DNA from: Actinomyces gerencseriae DSM 6844
GTDB lineage: Bacteria; Actinomycetota; Actinomycetes; Actinomycetales; Actinomycetaceae
NCBI RefSeq assembly: GCF_000429265.1
Contig: NZ_AUBN01000010.1
Coordinates: 1-64,000, forward strand
Reading direction: 5' to 3'
Length of the DNA stretch: 64,000 nt
In this document: one piece after another, positions 1 through 8,107 of the stretch
Layout: every line of letters starts with the position of its first letter
Numbering within the stretch: position 1 is the first letter of the stretch
The notes under the pieces: generated by a model
The model's input: the letters and a program-made list of their open reading frames with translations, nothing else
Database searches by the model: none
Told to the model about the DNA's origin: nothing
Translations under genes and position numbers: made by a program

Positions 1-190
1 CGTTGGCGGACTGCAGGGCCAGGACGCCGACCTGGGGGCCGTTGCCGTGGGTGATGACCAGCTCGTGGTCGGCGGCCAGTGCGGCCAGCTGGGCGGCGGC
101 GGTCTGGACGTTGCGGATCTGGGTGTCGGCGTCGGGCTTGTCGCCGCGGCGCAGCAGGGCGTTGCCGCCCAGGGCTGCCACGATTCTCAT
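1..190 (-). CDS. arcC: carbamate kinase, N-terminal part (cut by window edge)
   Basis: The minus strand reads [17 protein letters not shown] from the ATG at 190-188 and stays open to the window edge; about 63 residues are visible. The ALGGNAL motif near the N-terminus and THGNGPQVG near residues 48-56 are the substrate/phosphate-binding signatures of carbamate kinase, which makes ATP and ammonium/bicarbonate from carbamoyl phosphate in the last step of the arginine deiminase pathway. The ATG overlaps the TGA of the preceding arcB gene as ATGA (187-190), so the two are probably translationally coupled. A GAGGA-type ribosome site lies inside the arcB tail. The remainder of the gene lies to the left of the window. 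Confidence 0.93.
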   Translation of the reverse strand, partial: MRIVAALGGNALLRRGDKPDADTQIRNVQTAAAQLAALAADHELVITHGNGPQVGVLALQSAN

Positions 191-1266
191 CGGGCGTCCT
201 CCTCGCGGTTCTCCCGGTCGGCGCCGGTGGTGCCGGCGCTGGTGCCGGTGGTGGTGGGGTAGGGGGGATCGGCCAGGGTGGCGACCATGACGGCCTTGAT
301 GGTGTGCATGCGGTTCTCGGCCTGGTCGAAGGCGGCGTTGGTGCTGGTCTCGAAGACGTCGTCGGTGACCTCCAGGCCGTTCATGCCGGTCTTGTCGTAG
401 ATGTCCTGGCCCACGGTGGTGGCCCGGTCGTGGAAGGCGGGCAGGCAGTGGAGGAACTTCACGTCGGGGTTGGCGGTGGCCTTCACCAGGGAGGCGTTGA
501 CCTGGTAGGGGCGCAGCAGGGCGATGCGGGAGTCCCAGGCCTCCTTGGGCTCGCCCATGGAGACCCACACGTCGGTGTACAGGAAGTCGGCTCCGCGCAC
601 GCCGGTGGCGGGGTCGTCGGTGATGGTGATGCGGGCTCCGCTGGTCTTGGCCAGCGTGTGGGCCTGGGCGACGACCTCGGGAGGCGTCTGCAGCTCGGCC
701 GGCCCCACCATGCGCACGTCCATGCCCATCAGGGCGCCGGCGATGAGCAGGGAGTTGGCCACGTTGTTGCGGGCGTCGCCCAGGTAGGCCAAGGAGATCT
801 CGTTCAGGGGGCGGCCGGCGTGCTCGATCATGGTCAGCTGGTCGGCGAGCATCTGGGTGGGGTGCCACTGGTCGGTCAGGCCGTTCCACACCGGCACGCC
901 CGACAGGTCGGCCAGGGCCCGGACGTGCTCCTGCTCCTTGCCGCGGAACTCGATGCCGTCGTAGAAGCGGCCCAGCACCCGGGCGGTGTCGGCCACCGAC
1001 TCCTTGTGGCCCAGCTGGGAGCCGGCGGGGTCCAGGTAGGTCACCCGGGCTCCCTGGTCGTAGGCGGCGACCTCGAAGGAGCAGCGCGTGCGCGTGGAGG
1101 TCTTCTCGAAGATCAGCGCGATATTGCGTCCCTGCAGGCACTGCACCTCGCGGCCCGCTTTCTTGTCGGCTTTCAACCGCGCCGCCAGATCCAGCAGGGA
1201 CTCCCACTCCCGGGCACTGAAGTCCAGCTCCCGCAGGAAACTACGACCCAACAACGACACGCACAT
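187..1266 (-). CDS. arcB: ornithine carbamoyltransferase (catabolic, arc operon)
   Basis: A 359-residue protein. It has the carbamoyl-phosphate-binding signature FEKTSTRTR at residues 53-61, and HCLP with H273/C274 for ornithine binding. In this context it should run in the catabolic direction, splitting citrulline into ornithine and carbamoyl phosphate, which the following arcC product uses to make ATP. It sits between arcA (77-bp gap) and arcC (ATGA overlap), so an arcABC operon is clear. The chosen ATG at 1266 has GAGGAG 7-8 bases upstream. The last roughly 25 residues are a threonine/proline-rich then acidic tail, longer than most family members, ending in the coupling overlap. An anabolic argF role cannot be excluded from sequence alone. 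Confidence 0.95.
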   Translation of the reverse strand: MCVSLLGRSFLRELDFSAREWESLLDLAARLKADKKAGREVQCLQGRNIALIFEKTSTRTRCSFEVAAYDQGARVTYLDPAGSQLGHKESVADTARVLGRFYDGIEFRGKEQEHVRALADLSGVPVWNGLTDQWHPTQMLADQLTMIEHAGRPLNEISLAYLGDARNNVANSLLIAGALMGMDVRMVGPAELQTPPEVVAQAHTLAKTSGARITITDDPATGVRGADFLYTDVWVSMGEPKEAWDSRIALLRPYQVNASLVKATANPDVKFLHCLPAFHDRATTVGQDIYDKTGMNGLEVTDDVFETSTNAAFDQAENRMHTIKAVMVATLADPPYPTTTGTSAGTTGADRENREEDAR

Positions 1267-1343
1267 GAAGAACTCCTCGAAAACCAGTGAAACAGACGAA
1301 CAGACGACAAAACCAACAACGAGCGACGACGAACGACGACCAC
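1267..1343 (-). other. low-complexity spacer between arcA and arcB
   Basis: A 77-bp intercistronic spacer that is clearly less GC-rich than its neighbours. On the transcribed strand it is built of repeated GTCGT/TCGT words and ends in the arcB ribosome site. No stable hairpin or terminator was seen, so co-transcription of arcA and arcB is expected. A role as an unstructured ribosome-access or processing region is a guess. Confidence 0.4.
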
Positions 1344-2573
1344 TCAGTAGACAACCGCATCACGATCAACAGGACACGTCATGCAGTGCGGGCCGCCCCG
1401 ACCGCGACCCAGTTCCGAGCCGGGCACCGTGAGGACCTCGATGCCGTTGTCGGCCAGAAAGCGGTTGGTGCTGACATTGCGCTCGTAGGTCACGACGACC
1501 CCGGGGGCGATGGCGAGGGTGTTGCTGCCGTCGTCCCACTGCTCGCGCGCGGCGGAGCGGGAGTCCTGCGGCGCGGTGAGAACGGTGATCTCGTCCACCC
1601 CCATGCCCCGGGCGATCGTGCGGTACATCTCCTCGGGGGCCCTCCGCTCCACGACGATGGAGCCGGGCTCGTCACCCGGGGTCAGCACGAGGGTCGGGCG
1701 CAGTCCCAGGTTGGCGTACACGGTGAAGGTGGCGCGGTCGACCATGGTCATCACGGTATCCAGGTGCATCTGCGCACGGGCCTTGCCGATCTCCACGGCG
1801 ATCACCCGCTCGACCCGGCCGCTGGCGAACAGTCTGGAGGCGAGGCGCTCGAGACCCTGGGGCGAGGTCCTCTCCGAGACTCCGACCAGGACGGAGCCGT
1901 TGCCGATGACCTCGACGTCGCCGCCCTCAACGGTGGCCGTGCCGGCCGCCAGTCCTTCGCACCAGAACGGGAAGTCCTGCTCGGCGAACATCGGGTGCCA
2001 GGTGTAGACGAGCTGGTAGTTCAGCGTCTCGCGGCGCCTGGCCTCCATGCGCATGGAGTTGATGGAGACTCCGCCGTAGATCCAGCACGAGGTGTCGCGG
2101 GTGAAGAGATGGTTGGGCAGCGGGCCGAGGAGAAGGTCCTCGTCCTCCATGGAGGACAGGACCAGGGAGTCGCGCGGGGAGACTCGCTCGATGAGCTCTC
2201 CCTTGGTGATCCCCGCGATGAGGAGCTCGGCGAGCTCCGCCGCCGGCATCGCCTCGGCCATCTCGTGAAGCTGGCCGACGATACCCGGGCCGTGGCTGTT
2301 CTCGGTGAAGGCGTGATCCAGAGCGAGGGCGCGAGCCTCGGGGCTCTTCAGGGCCTCGGCGAGGAGATCCGCGAAGTAGAGGACCTCGACGCCCCTGTCG
2401 GTGAGGATCTTCGCGAAATGGTCATGCTCCTCCTGGGCGCGCTCCAGCCAAAGAACGTCGTCGAACAGGAGGTCGTCCTTGTTCTGGGGCGTGAGCCGGA
2501 GCATCTCGGCTCCGGGACGGTGCAGGATGACCTGCCGGAGCACCCCGATCTCGGAATCGACGGACAGTGCCAT
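1344..2573 (-). CDS. arcA: arginine deiminase
   Basis: A 409-residue protein, full family length. It hydrolyses L-arginine to citrulline and ammonia in the cytoplasm, giving energy and acid resistance. Visible landmarks are FDD near residues 37-39, the HLDT block with H270 (a catalytic histidine in this guanidino-modifying fold), and the C-terminal HCMTCP block with C397 as the nucleophile. It is first in the arcABC order and 77 bp upstream of arcB. The ATG at 2573 is preceded by an AGGGAG ribosome site. Its leader contains three phased 10-bp repeats, a hairpin, and a palindrome over a candidate -10 box, suggesting tight control (see separate entries). Confidence 0.97.
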   Translation of the reverse strand: MALSVDSEIGVLRQVILHRPGAEMLRLTPQNKDDLLFDDVLWLERAQEEHDHFAKILTDRGVEVLYFADLLAEALKSPEARALALDHAFTENSHGPGIVGQLHEMAEAMPAAELAELLIAGITKGELIERVSPRDSLVLSSMEDEDLLLGPLPNHLFTRDTSCWIYGGVSINSMRMEARRRETLNYQLVYTWHPMFAEQDFPFWCEGLAAGTATVEGGDVEVIGNGSVLVGVSERTSPQGLERLASRLFASGRVERVIAVEIGKARAQMHLDTVMTMVDRATFTVYANLGLRPTLVLTPGDEPGSIVVERRAPEEMYRTIARGMGVDEITVLTAPQDSRSAAREQWDDGSNTLAIAPGVVVTYERNVSTNRFLADNGIEVLTVPGSELGRGRGGPHCMTCPVDRDAVVY

Positions 2574-2585
2574 GACTCCCTCTCT

Positions 2586-2630
2586 GGCACGTCTCTGTGC
2601 CGTGGAATCGCGTGGAATCGTGTGGAATGC
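2586..2630 (-). repeat. arcA leader: hairpin plus three tandem 10-bp repeats
   Basis: On the plus strand, 2601-2610 and 2611-2620 are identical (CGTGGAATCG) and 2621-2630 (TGTGGAATGC) is a third, diverged copy, phased at one helical turn. Directly adjoining on the gene side is the inverted repeat GGCAC-6 nt-GTGCC (2586-2601), which would fold as a hairpin about 12 bases before the arcA start codon. The layout suits either a protein binding the repeats on one DNA face or an RNA element in the leader. No family match is known to me. Confidence 0.5.
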
Positions 2631-2670
2631 TGATGACGAATGCAGTGCTGCGGATCACATCCGCGCTTGA

Positions 2671-2688
2671 GTGGTACAAGCGTACTAC
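2671..2688 (-). promoter_or_regulatory. palindrome over a candidate arcA -10 box
   Basis: GTGGTACAAGCGTACTAC is an inverted repeat (GTnGTAC on each arm, 4-nt centre). Read on the minus strand its centre contains TACGCT (2679-2684), a TANNNT -10 box about 105 bp before the arcA ATG, so a bound repressor would block the promoter. The -35 position is poor. The bound protein family is unknown. Confidence 0.4.
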
Positions 2689-3099
2689 TCCAGGTCGGGG
2701 CGGGGAAGCGGCTCCTGCGATTCGGCTCATCTTTGTCGCGAACCTCAGTCCTCATGCAAGCGCGAGACGACGGGTGCGACCGTATTTTCACCTCAGATGC
2801 AACTATTTATGGAGGCTTAGGGAGAGGCGGTCCGCAACGAGGGCGATGCTGCCGGATTGTGAGATCCGACGACCGGGGGCTTGATGGAGGGGCCCGCGGT
2901 GGGCGTGCCCGCAAGATGAACTGGTACGTGCGCACCACAGGTCGGCGCGCGAGCGCGGGGCGACGGCGTCTCCATCTCGGGGTGCGCGCTCGTCCCAGGA
3001 GGCGCGATGCCGGGCGCCGTCCCATCCGGCGCCGAGAACCTGCGCGCCGCTCCGACCGGGGCGAGTCCCCGCCGCCGCGGGACCGGGAGCCCGTGCCCC
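2689..3099. other. non-coding stretch between divergent arcA and fmt
   Basis: About 410 bp with no credible coding sequence: the open frames here are arginine-rich and lack family resemblance. One AT-rich island at about 2785-2815 stands out against the GC-rich background and could hold a distal promoter or regulator site for arcA. The 2880-3099 part is extremely GC-rich and shows nothing recognisable. Confidence 0.4.
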
Positions 3100-3105
3100 T
3101 AGACT
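3100..3105 (+). promoter_or_regulatory. -10 element of fmt, leaderless arrangement
   Basis: TAGACT ends 7 bases before the fmt ATG at 3113, and no Shine-Dalgarno sequence is present between them, so transcription should start at or next to the start codon. Confidence 0.6.
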
Positions 3106-3112
3106 GGCGCTC

Positions 3113-4060
3113 ATGCGCGTCCTTTTCGCCGGCACCCCCGAGGCTGCCCTGCCGACCCTTCAGTCCCTCATGAACGACTCCGAGCACGAGGTCGTCGGCG
3201 TTCTCACCCGTGCCGATTCCCGCAGGGGTCGCGGACGCGTCCTCCGCCCCTCGCCGGTGGCGGCCCTCGCCCGCCGGGCCGCTGTCGACGTGCGCACCCC
3301 CGCCGGCCTTCGGGATGAGGGCACCGGGGCGTGGGTGCGCTCCCTGAAGGCCGACGTCGCCGTCGTCGTCGCCTATGGGCGCCTCGTCCCGCCCGCGCTC
3401 CTGGACGCGCCCGAGCACGGCTGGCTCAACCTCCATTTCTCGCTCCTGCCGGCCTGGCGCGGCGCCGCTCCCGTTCAGCACGCCCTCATGGCCGGGGACG
3501 CCGTCACCGGTGCCTGCGTCTTCCGCCTCGAGGAGGGCCTGGACACCGGTCCGATCTACGCACGGCTGACCGAGACGATTCGCCCGACCGATACCGCGGG
3601 GGACCTCCTGACGCGCCTCGCCGACGCCGGAGCGCCTCTGGTCCTCGACGTCCTGCGCTCCCTGGCCCGCGGTGCCGCGACTCCTGAGCCGCAGGGGGAT
3701 GAGGGCGTCACTCTCGCCCCTGCGCTCGCGCCTGCGGACGGCGAGATCCGATGGACCGATCCCGCCCCCCTCATCGAGCGCCGCGTGCGCGGGGTGACAC
3801 CCGCCCCGGGCGCCCGCACCCTCTACGAGGGAGTCCGCCTACGACTCGGACCGGTCGAGCTCGTCCCCGAGGTCGACGACCTCCCGCCCGGGTGGATCCG
3901 GGTCGCCAGGCACGAGGTGCTCGCCGGCACCGGCAGCTGCGCCGTGCGACTGGGGGAGGTGGCCCCCGCCGGGAGGAAGTGGATGATGGCCGATGCCTGG
4001 GCGCGCGGCGCCCGCCCGCCGGCGGACGCCGTCCTCGGCGAGCAGGGGGAGGGGCTCTGA
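3113..4060 (+). CDS. fmt: methionyl-tRNA formyltransferase
   Basis: A 315-residue protein that formylates initiator methionyl-tRNA using 10-formyltetrahydrofolate. The N-terminal formyltransferase domain shows MRVLFAGTPE at the start, the catalytic N106/H108 in NLHFSLLPAWRGAAP, and D144 in GLDTGPIY; the C-terminal third is the OB-like tRNA-binding domain. The start ATG is fixed by a -10 box 7 bases upstream. Its TGA overlaps the rsmB ATG (TGATG), so fmt-rsmB are coupled, a common pairing of initiation-tRNA and rRNA modification genes. Confidence 0.96.
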   Translation: MRVLFAGTPEAALPTLQSLMNDSEHEVVGVLTRADSRRGRGRVLRPSPVAALARRAAVDVRTPAGLRDEGTGAWVRSLKADVAVVVAYGRLVPPALLDAPEHGWLNLHFSLLPAWRGAAPVQHALMAGDAVTGACVFRLEEGLDTGPIYARLTETIRPTDTAGDLLTRLADAGAPLVLDVLRSLARGAATPEPQGDEGVTLAPALAPADGEIRWTDPAPLIERRVRGVTPAPGARTLYEGVRLRLGPVELVPEVDDLPPGWIRVARHEVLAGTGSCAVRLGEVAPAGRKWMMADAWARGARPPADAVLGEQGEGL

Positions 4061-5571
4061 TGGCGGGGCGCCCGGGATATCGCGGGGGCGCTGGTCATCA
4101 CGACCGCCGTTTCTCCCGTCATCGGGATGATCGGCGCGGTGACGGGCGGGGCGAGCGGCGCGGTGACCATCACGGTGACGCTCGGCTCATCAGTCTTCAG
4201 GTCCTCACCAAGGTCCGCGACGATGACGCCTATGCCAACCTGGTGCTGCCCGGACTCCTGGAGGAGGCGGGCCTTTCACGGCGGGACGCGGGTTTCGCCA
4301 CGGCCCTGACGTACGGAGCCCTGCGACTCCGGGGCCGCTACGATGCGATCGTCGCGCACTGCGTGGACCGGCCCCTGTCCCGGGTGGACGGCGTCGTGCT
4401 CGACCTCCTCAGGCTGGGAGCCCATCAGCTGCTCGGCATGCGCGTACCGAGCCACGCCGCGGTCTCGGCCACCGTGGATCTGGCGGTGCATTCCGCCGGA
4501 CGCGGTGCGGCGACCTTCGTCAACGCCGTCCTGCGCCGCGTGTCCGAGCGCGACCTCGATGCCTGGCTGGCCGTGCTACGGGCCGAGGCGCCGGACGCGG
4601 CGTCGGCGCTGGCCGCTGTCGAGTCCCACCCGAGATGGATGGTCAAGGCCATGCGCCAGGCACTGCTCGCGAGTGGCCGGTCGGAGGAGGAGCTGGAGGC
4701 GCTGCTGCGGGCCGACAACACCGAGCCGGAGGTGGTGCTGTGCGCCCGCCCGGGGCTCGTCGCCCCCGAGCGCCTCGCCGAGGAGGCGCGGGCCGTCGCC
4801 CATCAGGAGCCGCGCCCCGGCGACGTGAGTCCCTGCGCCGTTGTTCTGGCCGGGGGGGACCCCGGTCGGATCCGCGCCGTGCGCGACTCGCGGGCGGGCG
4901 TCGAGGACGAGGCCAGCCAGCTGGTCGCCCTCATGCTCGCCGATGCCCCCCTGGAGGGACGGGACGAGCGCTGGCTCGACCTGTGCGCGGGGCCGGGCGG
5001 CAAGGCCGCGCTGCTCGGCGCCCGTGCGGCTCAGTGCGGCGCCCGGCTGGTGGCCAACGAGGTCGCCCCGCATCGTGCACGACTGGTCGAGGCGTCCGTG
5101 CGGGCCCTGCCCCCGGATGCGGTCGAGGTCCGCTGCGGCGACGGCCGGCTCCTCGGCCGGAGCGAGCCGGGCCGTTACGACCGGGTCCTCGTGGACGCCC
5201 CCTGTTCGGGCCTCGGATCCTTGCGTCGTCGCCCCGAGGCCCGGTGGCGGCGCAGCCCCAGGGACGTCGCCGAGCTCGCCTCCCTGCAGCGCGAGCTGCT
5301 CGCCGGTGCGCTGACGGCGGTGCGACCCGGAGGCGTGGTGGCGTACGCGACCTGCTCGCCCCACGTCCTGGAGACCGAGTACGCCGTGCGCGACGCGGTC
5401 AAGAAGCTTCGCGGGGATGGCGTTCGGGTCGAGGTCCTCCGCGCCGGCGATATCGCCGGCGGCATCGCTCCGCGCCCACTCGCCGGCGCCGACCGGGAGA
5501 TGCTCCAGCTGTGGCCGCACCTGGAGGGAACCGATGCCATGTTCTGCGCGCTGCTGCGGCGAACGATCTGA
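4060..5571 (+). CDS. rsmB: 16S rRNA m5C methyltransferase, RsmB/Fmu family
   Basis: A 503-residue protein. After a roughly 40-residue Arg/His/Gly-rich N-terminal stretch (probably disordered or RNA-contacting) comes a NusB-like helical domain (about residues 45-175), then a SAM-dependent Rossmann methyltransferase. Motifs: SAM site [10 protein letters not shown] around residue 307, DAPCSGLG with C382 and TCS with C432; in RsmB-type enzymes one cysteine is the nucleophile on the cytosine and the other aids product release. It methylates a cytosine of 16S rRNA (C967 in E. coli). Start ATG overlaps the fmt stop. Confidence 0.93.
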   Translation: MAGRPGYRGGAGHHDRRFSRHRDDRRGDGRGERRGDHHGDARLISLQVLTKVRDDDAYANLVLPGLLEEAGLSRRDAGFATALTYGALRLRGRYDAIVAHCVDRPLSRVDGVVLDLLRLGAHQLLGMRVPSHAAVSATVDLAVHSAGRGAATFVNAVLRRVSERDLDAWLAVLRAEAPDAASALAAVESHPRWMVKAMRQALLASGRSEEELEALLRADNTEPEVVLCARPGLVAPERLAEEARAVAHQEPRPGDVSPCAVVLAGGDPGRIRAVRDSRAGVEDEASQLVALMLADAPLEGRDERWLDLCAGPGGKAALLGARAAQCGARLVANEVAPHRARLVEASVRALPPDAVEVRCGDGRLLGRSEPGRYDRVLVDAPCSGLGSLRRRPEARWRRSPRDVAELASLQRELLAGALTAVRPGGVVAYATCSPHVLETEYAVRDAVKKLRGDGVRVEVLRAGDIAGGIAPRPLAGADREMLQLWPHLEGTDAMFCALLRRTI

Positions 5572-5617
5572 GTCTTCGCGACATCGTCAACGTATTATCC
5601 GCTCCGAGGAGACAGCC

Positions 5618-6283
5618 ATGACCGGCCCCGCCATCCACCCCTCCATCCTCAATGCCGACCAGGCGCACCTGGCCGACGAGCTCGTGCGCGTCGCCGGCGC
5701 GGACGGGCTGCACGTCGATGTCATGGACAATCACTTCGTGCCCAACCACTTCGGCGGGCCCTCCCTCGTGCAGACCGTCGTGGCGAACACGGACCTGCCC
5801 GTGGACGCCCATCTCATGATCGAGCAGGCCGACCGCTGGGCGCCCCGGTACGCCGAGGCGGGGTGCGCAGTGGTGACCGCCCACATCGAGGCGACGACGG
5901 CGCCCTTCCGCCTCGTCGAGGAGCTGCATCGTCTCGGGGCGGGCGCCGGCATCGCGTTGCGTCCGACCACGCCCCTGTCGATGATCGAGCACCTTCTGGG
6001 GGAGATCGATCTCCTGCTGCTCATGACCGTCGAGCCCGGCTTCGGCGGGCAGTCCTTCATCGAGGCCATGCTGCCCAAGATCACCCGGGCCCGGCGCCTG
6101 GTGAGCGCGGCGGGCCTGGAGTTGCGCATCCAGGTCGACGGCGGCGTCACAGCGCAGACGATCGAGCGGGCCGCCGAGGCCGGAGCCGACGTCTTCGTCG
6201 CCGGCTCCGCCGTGTACCGGGCCGACGACGCCCTGGCCGCCGTCACCGAGCTGCGCGCCCTCGCAGCGGCGCATTCCCGCTGA
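5618..6283 (+). CDS. rpe: ribulose-phosphate 3-epimerase
   Basis: A 221-residue (beta/alpha)8 protein that interconverts ribulose 5-phosphate and xylulose 5-phosphate in the pentose phosphate pathway. Family signatures in order: [20 protein letters not shown] (metal ligands and catalytic Asp), [24 protein letters not shown] (second catalytic Asp) and VAGSAVY (phosphate site). The ATG at 5618 has GAGGAGA about 7 bases upstream. It lies 46 bp after rsmB in the same direction, so fmt-rsmB-rpe may form one transcript. It converges with the binding-protein gene to its right. Confidence 0.96.
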   Translation: MTGPAIHPSILNADQAHLADELVRVAGADGLHVDVMDNHFVPNHFGGPSLVQTVVANTDLPVDAHLMIEQADRWAPRYAEAGCAVVTAHIEATTAPFRLVEELHRLGAGAGIALRPTTPLSMIEHLLGEIDLLLLMTVEPGFGGQSFIEAMLPKITRARRLVSAAGLELRIQVDGGVTAQTIERAAEAGADVFVAGSAVYRADDALAAVTELRALAAAHSR

Positions 6284-6391
6284 CGGCTGCCGACTGCTCG
6301 GCCGCGTCGCCCCCCGCTTCTCCCCATCCTCCTCCCCGCCTCCCGTTCGTCGCTCGGACGGCTCCCGCGATGCGGGTGGCGCCCGCCGGCC

Positions 6392-7585
6392 TCATCCGCG
6401 AGGGGACGGGGACGGCGTTGGTTTCTGCTGGTTCAGAAGCGCCCTGGCCTCCTTGTCGGTGAGGTCGTGGTGGTAGAACAGGGAGTAGAACTCCTCGGTC
6501 CTGGCCACCATGTCGTAGTCGAATGTCTCCGGGTGGAGGATGGAGCCGAGCCACTGAACGCCGAGGAGGCGGTTGGGCCCCGGTGGACGGTCGATCCAGC
6601 TGTAGGGCTCGCCGGGCGCCGTGTAGCAGCGGCCGTTCGTCACCGCGTCGAGCGCGGTCCACGAGGCGTCGTGCTCGATCGTCGAGCCGATCGAATCGGG
6701 GGCGAGGACGATGGCGTCCGGATTCCAGGCGCGAATCTGCTCCAGCGAGACCGTGCCGCCGTCCCTCTGCGCCCGGACGGCGGCGTCGTCCGCGACGAGC
6801 GCGGCACCCGCCATCTCGAAGACCTGGGAGTGGACGGAGCCCGCAGTCGTCGTCGAGAGGCCGTCCTCGCCCTCGCCGTAGTAGACGTGCGGCCTCCGGT
6901 CCTGAGGGATGGCGGCCGCCTTGGCCCGGACGTCATCGAGGATGGTGTCGGCATAGGCGCCCATCTGATCGCCCAGGTCCGTCTTGCCCAGCGCACGACC
7001 GAGAAGGCGGAAGGCATCGCCGGAGGCACTCAGTGAGCCGTCGATGACGATGACGGGGATGCCGAGCTCCTCCTGGAGGGCGTCGAGCTGCGAGGCGCGC
7101 TCCTCGTCCCACTGCCCGACGTCCACCACCACCTGAGCGCCGGAGGCGAGGAGCGCCTCCCTGCTGAAGTCGCCGGAGCCCCCGTCGAGCCTCCCGTACT
7201 CCGGCAGGTCGACATACCTCTGATCGATGTACGCCGAGGCGGCATCGTCTGGCGCGGAGGACCAGCCGACGAGCTCATCGGGAGCCATGGCGTAGAGCAT
7301 GGCGTCGGCCGACGGATTGGCGGAGGCGATTCGGGTGATCTGGTCGGGGAGTTCCACCCGGCGGCCGGCGGAGTCGGTGAAGGCGGTGGTCCGGGCCGGG
7401 GACGCGCTCGCATCGGCGGCGGGCCCATCGACGGTCGCGGTGCGGGCGCACCCCGCCAGGGCCGGCATCAGGGCCAGTACCGGAGCCAGTATCCGTACCA
7501 GTATTCGTACCAGCACGGCCCTCGTCATCGGGGCGAGCGGCCCTCTCATCCTCGTTGCCGTGGATGCCATGGACGGTGCGGGCAT
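6392..7585 (-). CDS. iron-siderophore or cobalamin type ABC binding lipoprotein
   Basis: A 397-residue exported lipoprotein. The ATG at 7585 has AAGGAG at a 5-base spacing. A long signal sequence with repeated VRIL/APVLAL segments ends in the lipobox LAGC. The mature part has the class III (FecB/BtuF/TroA-like) plan: RIASANPSADAMLYAMAP near the start of the first lobe, a long linking helix, and GEPYSWIDRPPGPNRLLGVQWL in the second lobe, a block common in predicted iron-chelate receptors. It delivers substrate to a membrane permease, but none is adjacent, so its partner must be elsewhere. The ligand cannot be decided from sequence. It is divergent from the acc-fas cluster. Confidence 0.85.
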   Translation of the reverse strand: MPAPSMASTATRMRGPLAPMTRAVLVRILVRILAPVLALMPALAGCARTATVDGPAADASASPARTTAFTDSAGRRVELPDQITRIASANPSADAMLYAMAPDELVGWSSAPDDAASAYIDQRYVDLPEYGRLDGGSGDFSREALLASGAQVVVDVGQWDEERASQLDALQEELGIPVIVIDGSLSASGDAFRLLGRALGKTDLGDQMGAYADTILDDVRAKAAAIPQDRRPHVYYGEGEDGLSTTTAGSVHSQVFEMAGAALVADDAAVRAQRDGGTVSLEQIRAWNPDAIVLAPDSIGSTIEHDASWTALDAVTNGRCYTAPGEPYSWIDRPPGPNRLLGVQWLGSILHPETFDYDMVARTEEFYSLFYHHDLTDKEARALLNQQKPTPSPSPRG

Positions 7586-8107
7586 GATCACTCCTTAGGA
7601 CCCGGGCGGTCGACGGGACGGCGACCGTCGTTCCCGCGAGCGGTCCCATGAACCAGTATGCAGCACGTCGGCATGTCTCCGGCCTCCCCGGCCCCGTCGG
7701 GGCGAGGCCCCGGGTCCCTGGAGCGATGGGTCCGTCGTGACGGGCGCGATGAGCCCGGTGACGCGATGCGGGCCTCCCCGCGGATTCCTGGGGACCCAAT
7801 GGGCTTCGTCTCGTCCCTGGCATACGGGGCGCGTGATGACAACACTTCCCGACGCCGGCGCCCCTTGCTCCAACGTAATCGCACGTCTTTGTGAGATCTT
7901 CACAATGCTGCGATGGTGGTTCGGCGTCATACCGTGGCTCAGTGGATCGTTCACGCCGATCCTCTTGTAGGAACAGGCGATCCACCCCAGTGGGGGAATG
8001 CCTCCCCCGCCCACGACACATGAGCGCGTGGTCTCAGTGCGATATCCGCTGCCCCACCCGGGTCCGCGGCTCGCGCGAACGGCCGCCCGACGCGAGGAGC
8101 ATTTTTG
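7586..8107. other. 522-bp divergent control region between binding lipoprotein and acc genes
   Basis: No coding sequence is supported. Two elements stand out. TTGTGA-5 nt-TCACAA at 7889-7905 is a symmetric operator-like site, close to a CRP/GlxR half-site pair but one base short in the spacer. GGGGGA-5 nt-TCCCCC at 7992-8008 is a perfect small hairpin in the presumed acc leader. TACCGT at 7930-7935 is a possible -10 box for the acc genes, which would put the symmetric site in an activator position. Cobalamin riboswitch landmarks were looked for on the minus strand and not found. Confidence 0.4.

Noticed and set aside
2650..3110. Arg/Gly-rich open frames in the arcA-fmt gap
   Set aside because: Translations are compositionally biased, overlap the promoter elements on both sides and have no plausible start signals.
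7440..7520. Short repeats (CCAGTA/CCGTACCAGTA words) in the signal-sequence part of the binding lipoprotein gene
   Set aside because: They code in frame for the repeated VRIL/APVLAL hydrophobic signal-peptide segments; a slippage origin is likely but there is no sign of separate function.
7586..7920. Possible cobalamin riboswitch upstream of the binding lipoprotein
   Set aside because: The family can bind cobalamin, so the B12-box and core junction sequences were looked for on the minus strand, but they do not match; only generic GC-rich hairpins occur.
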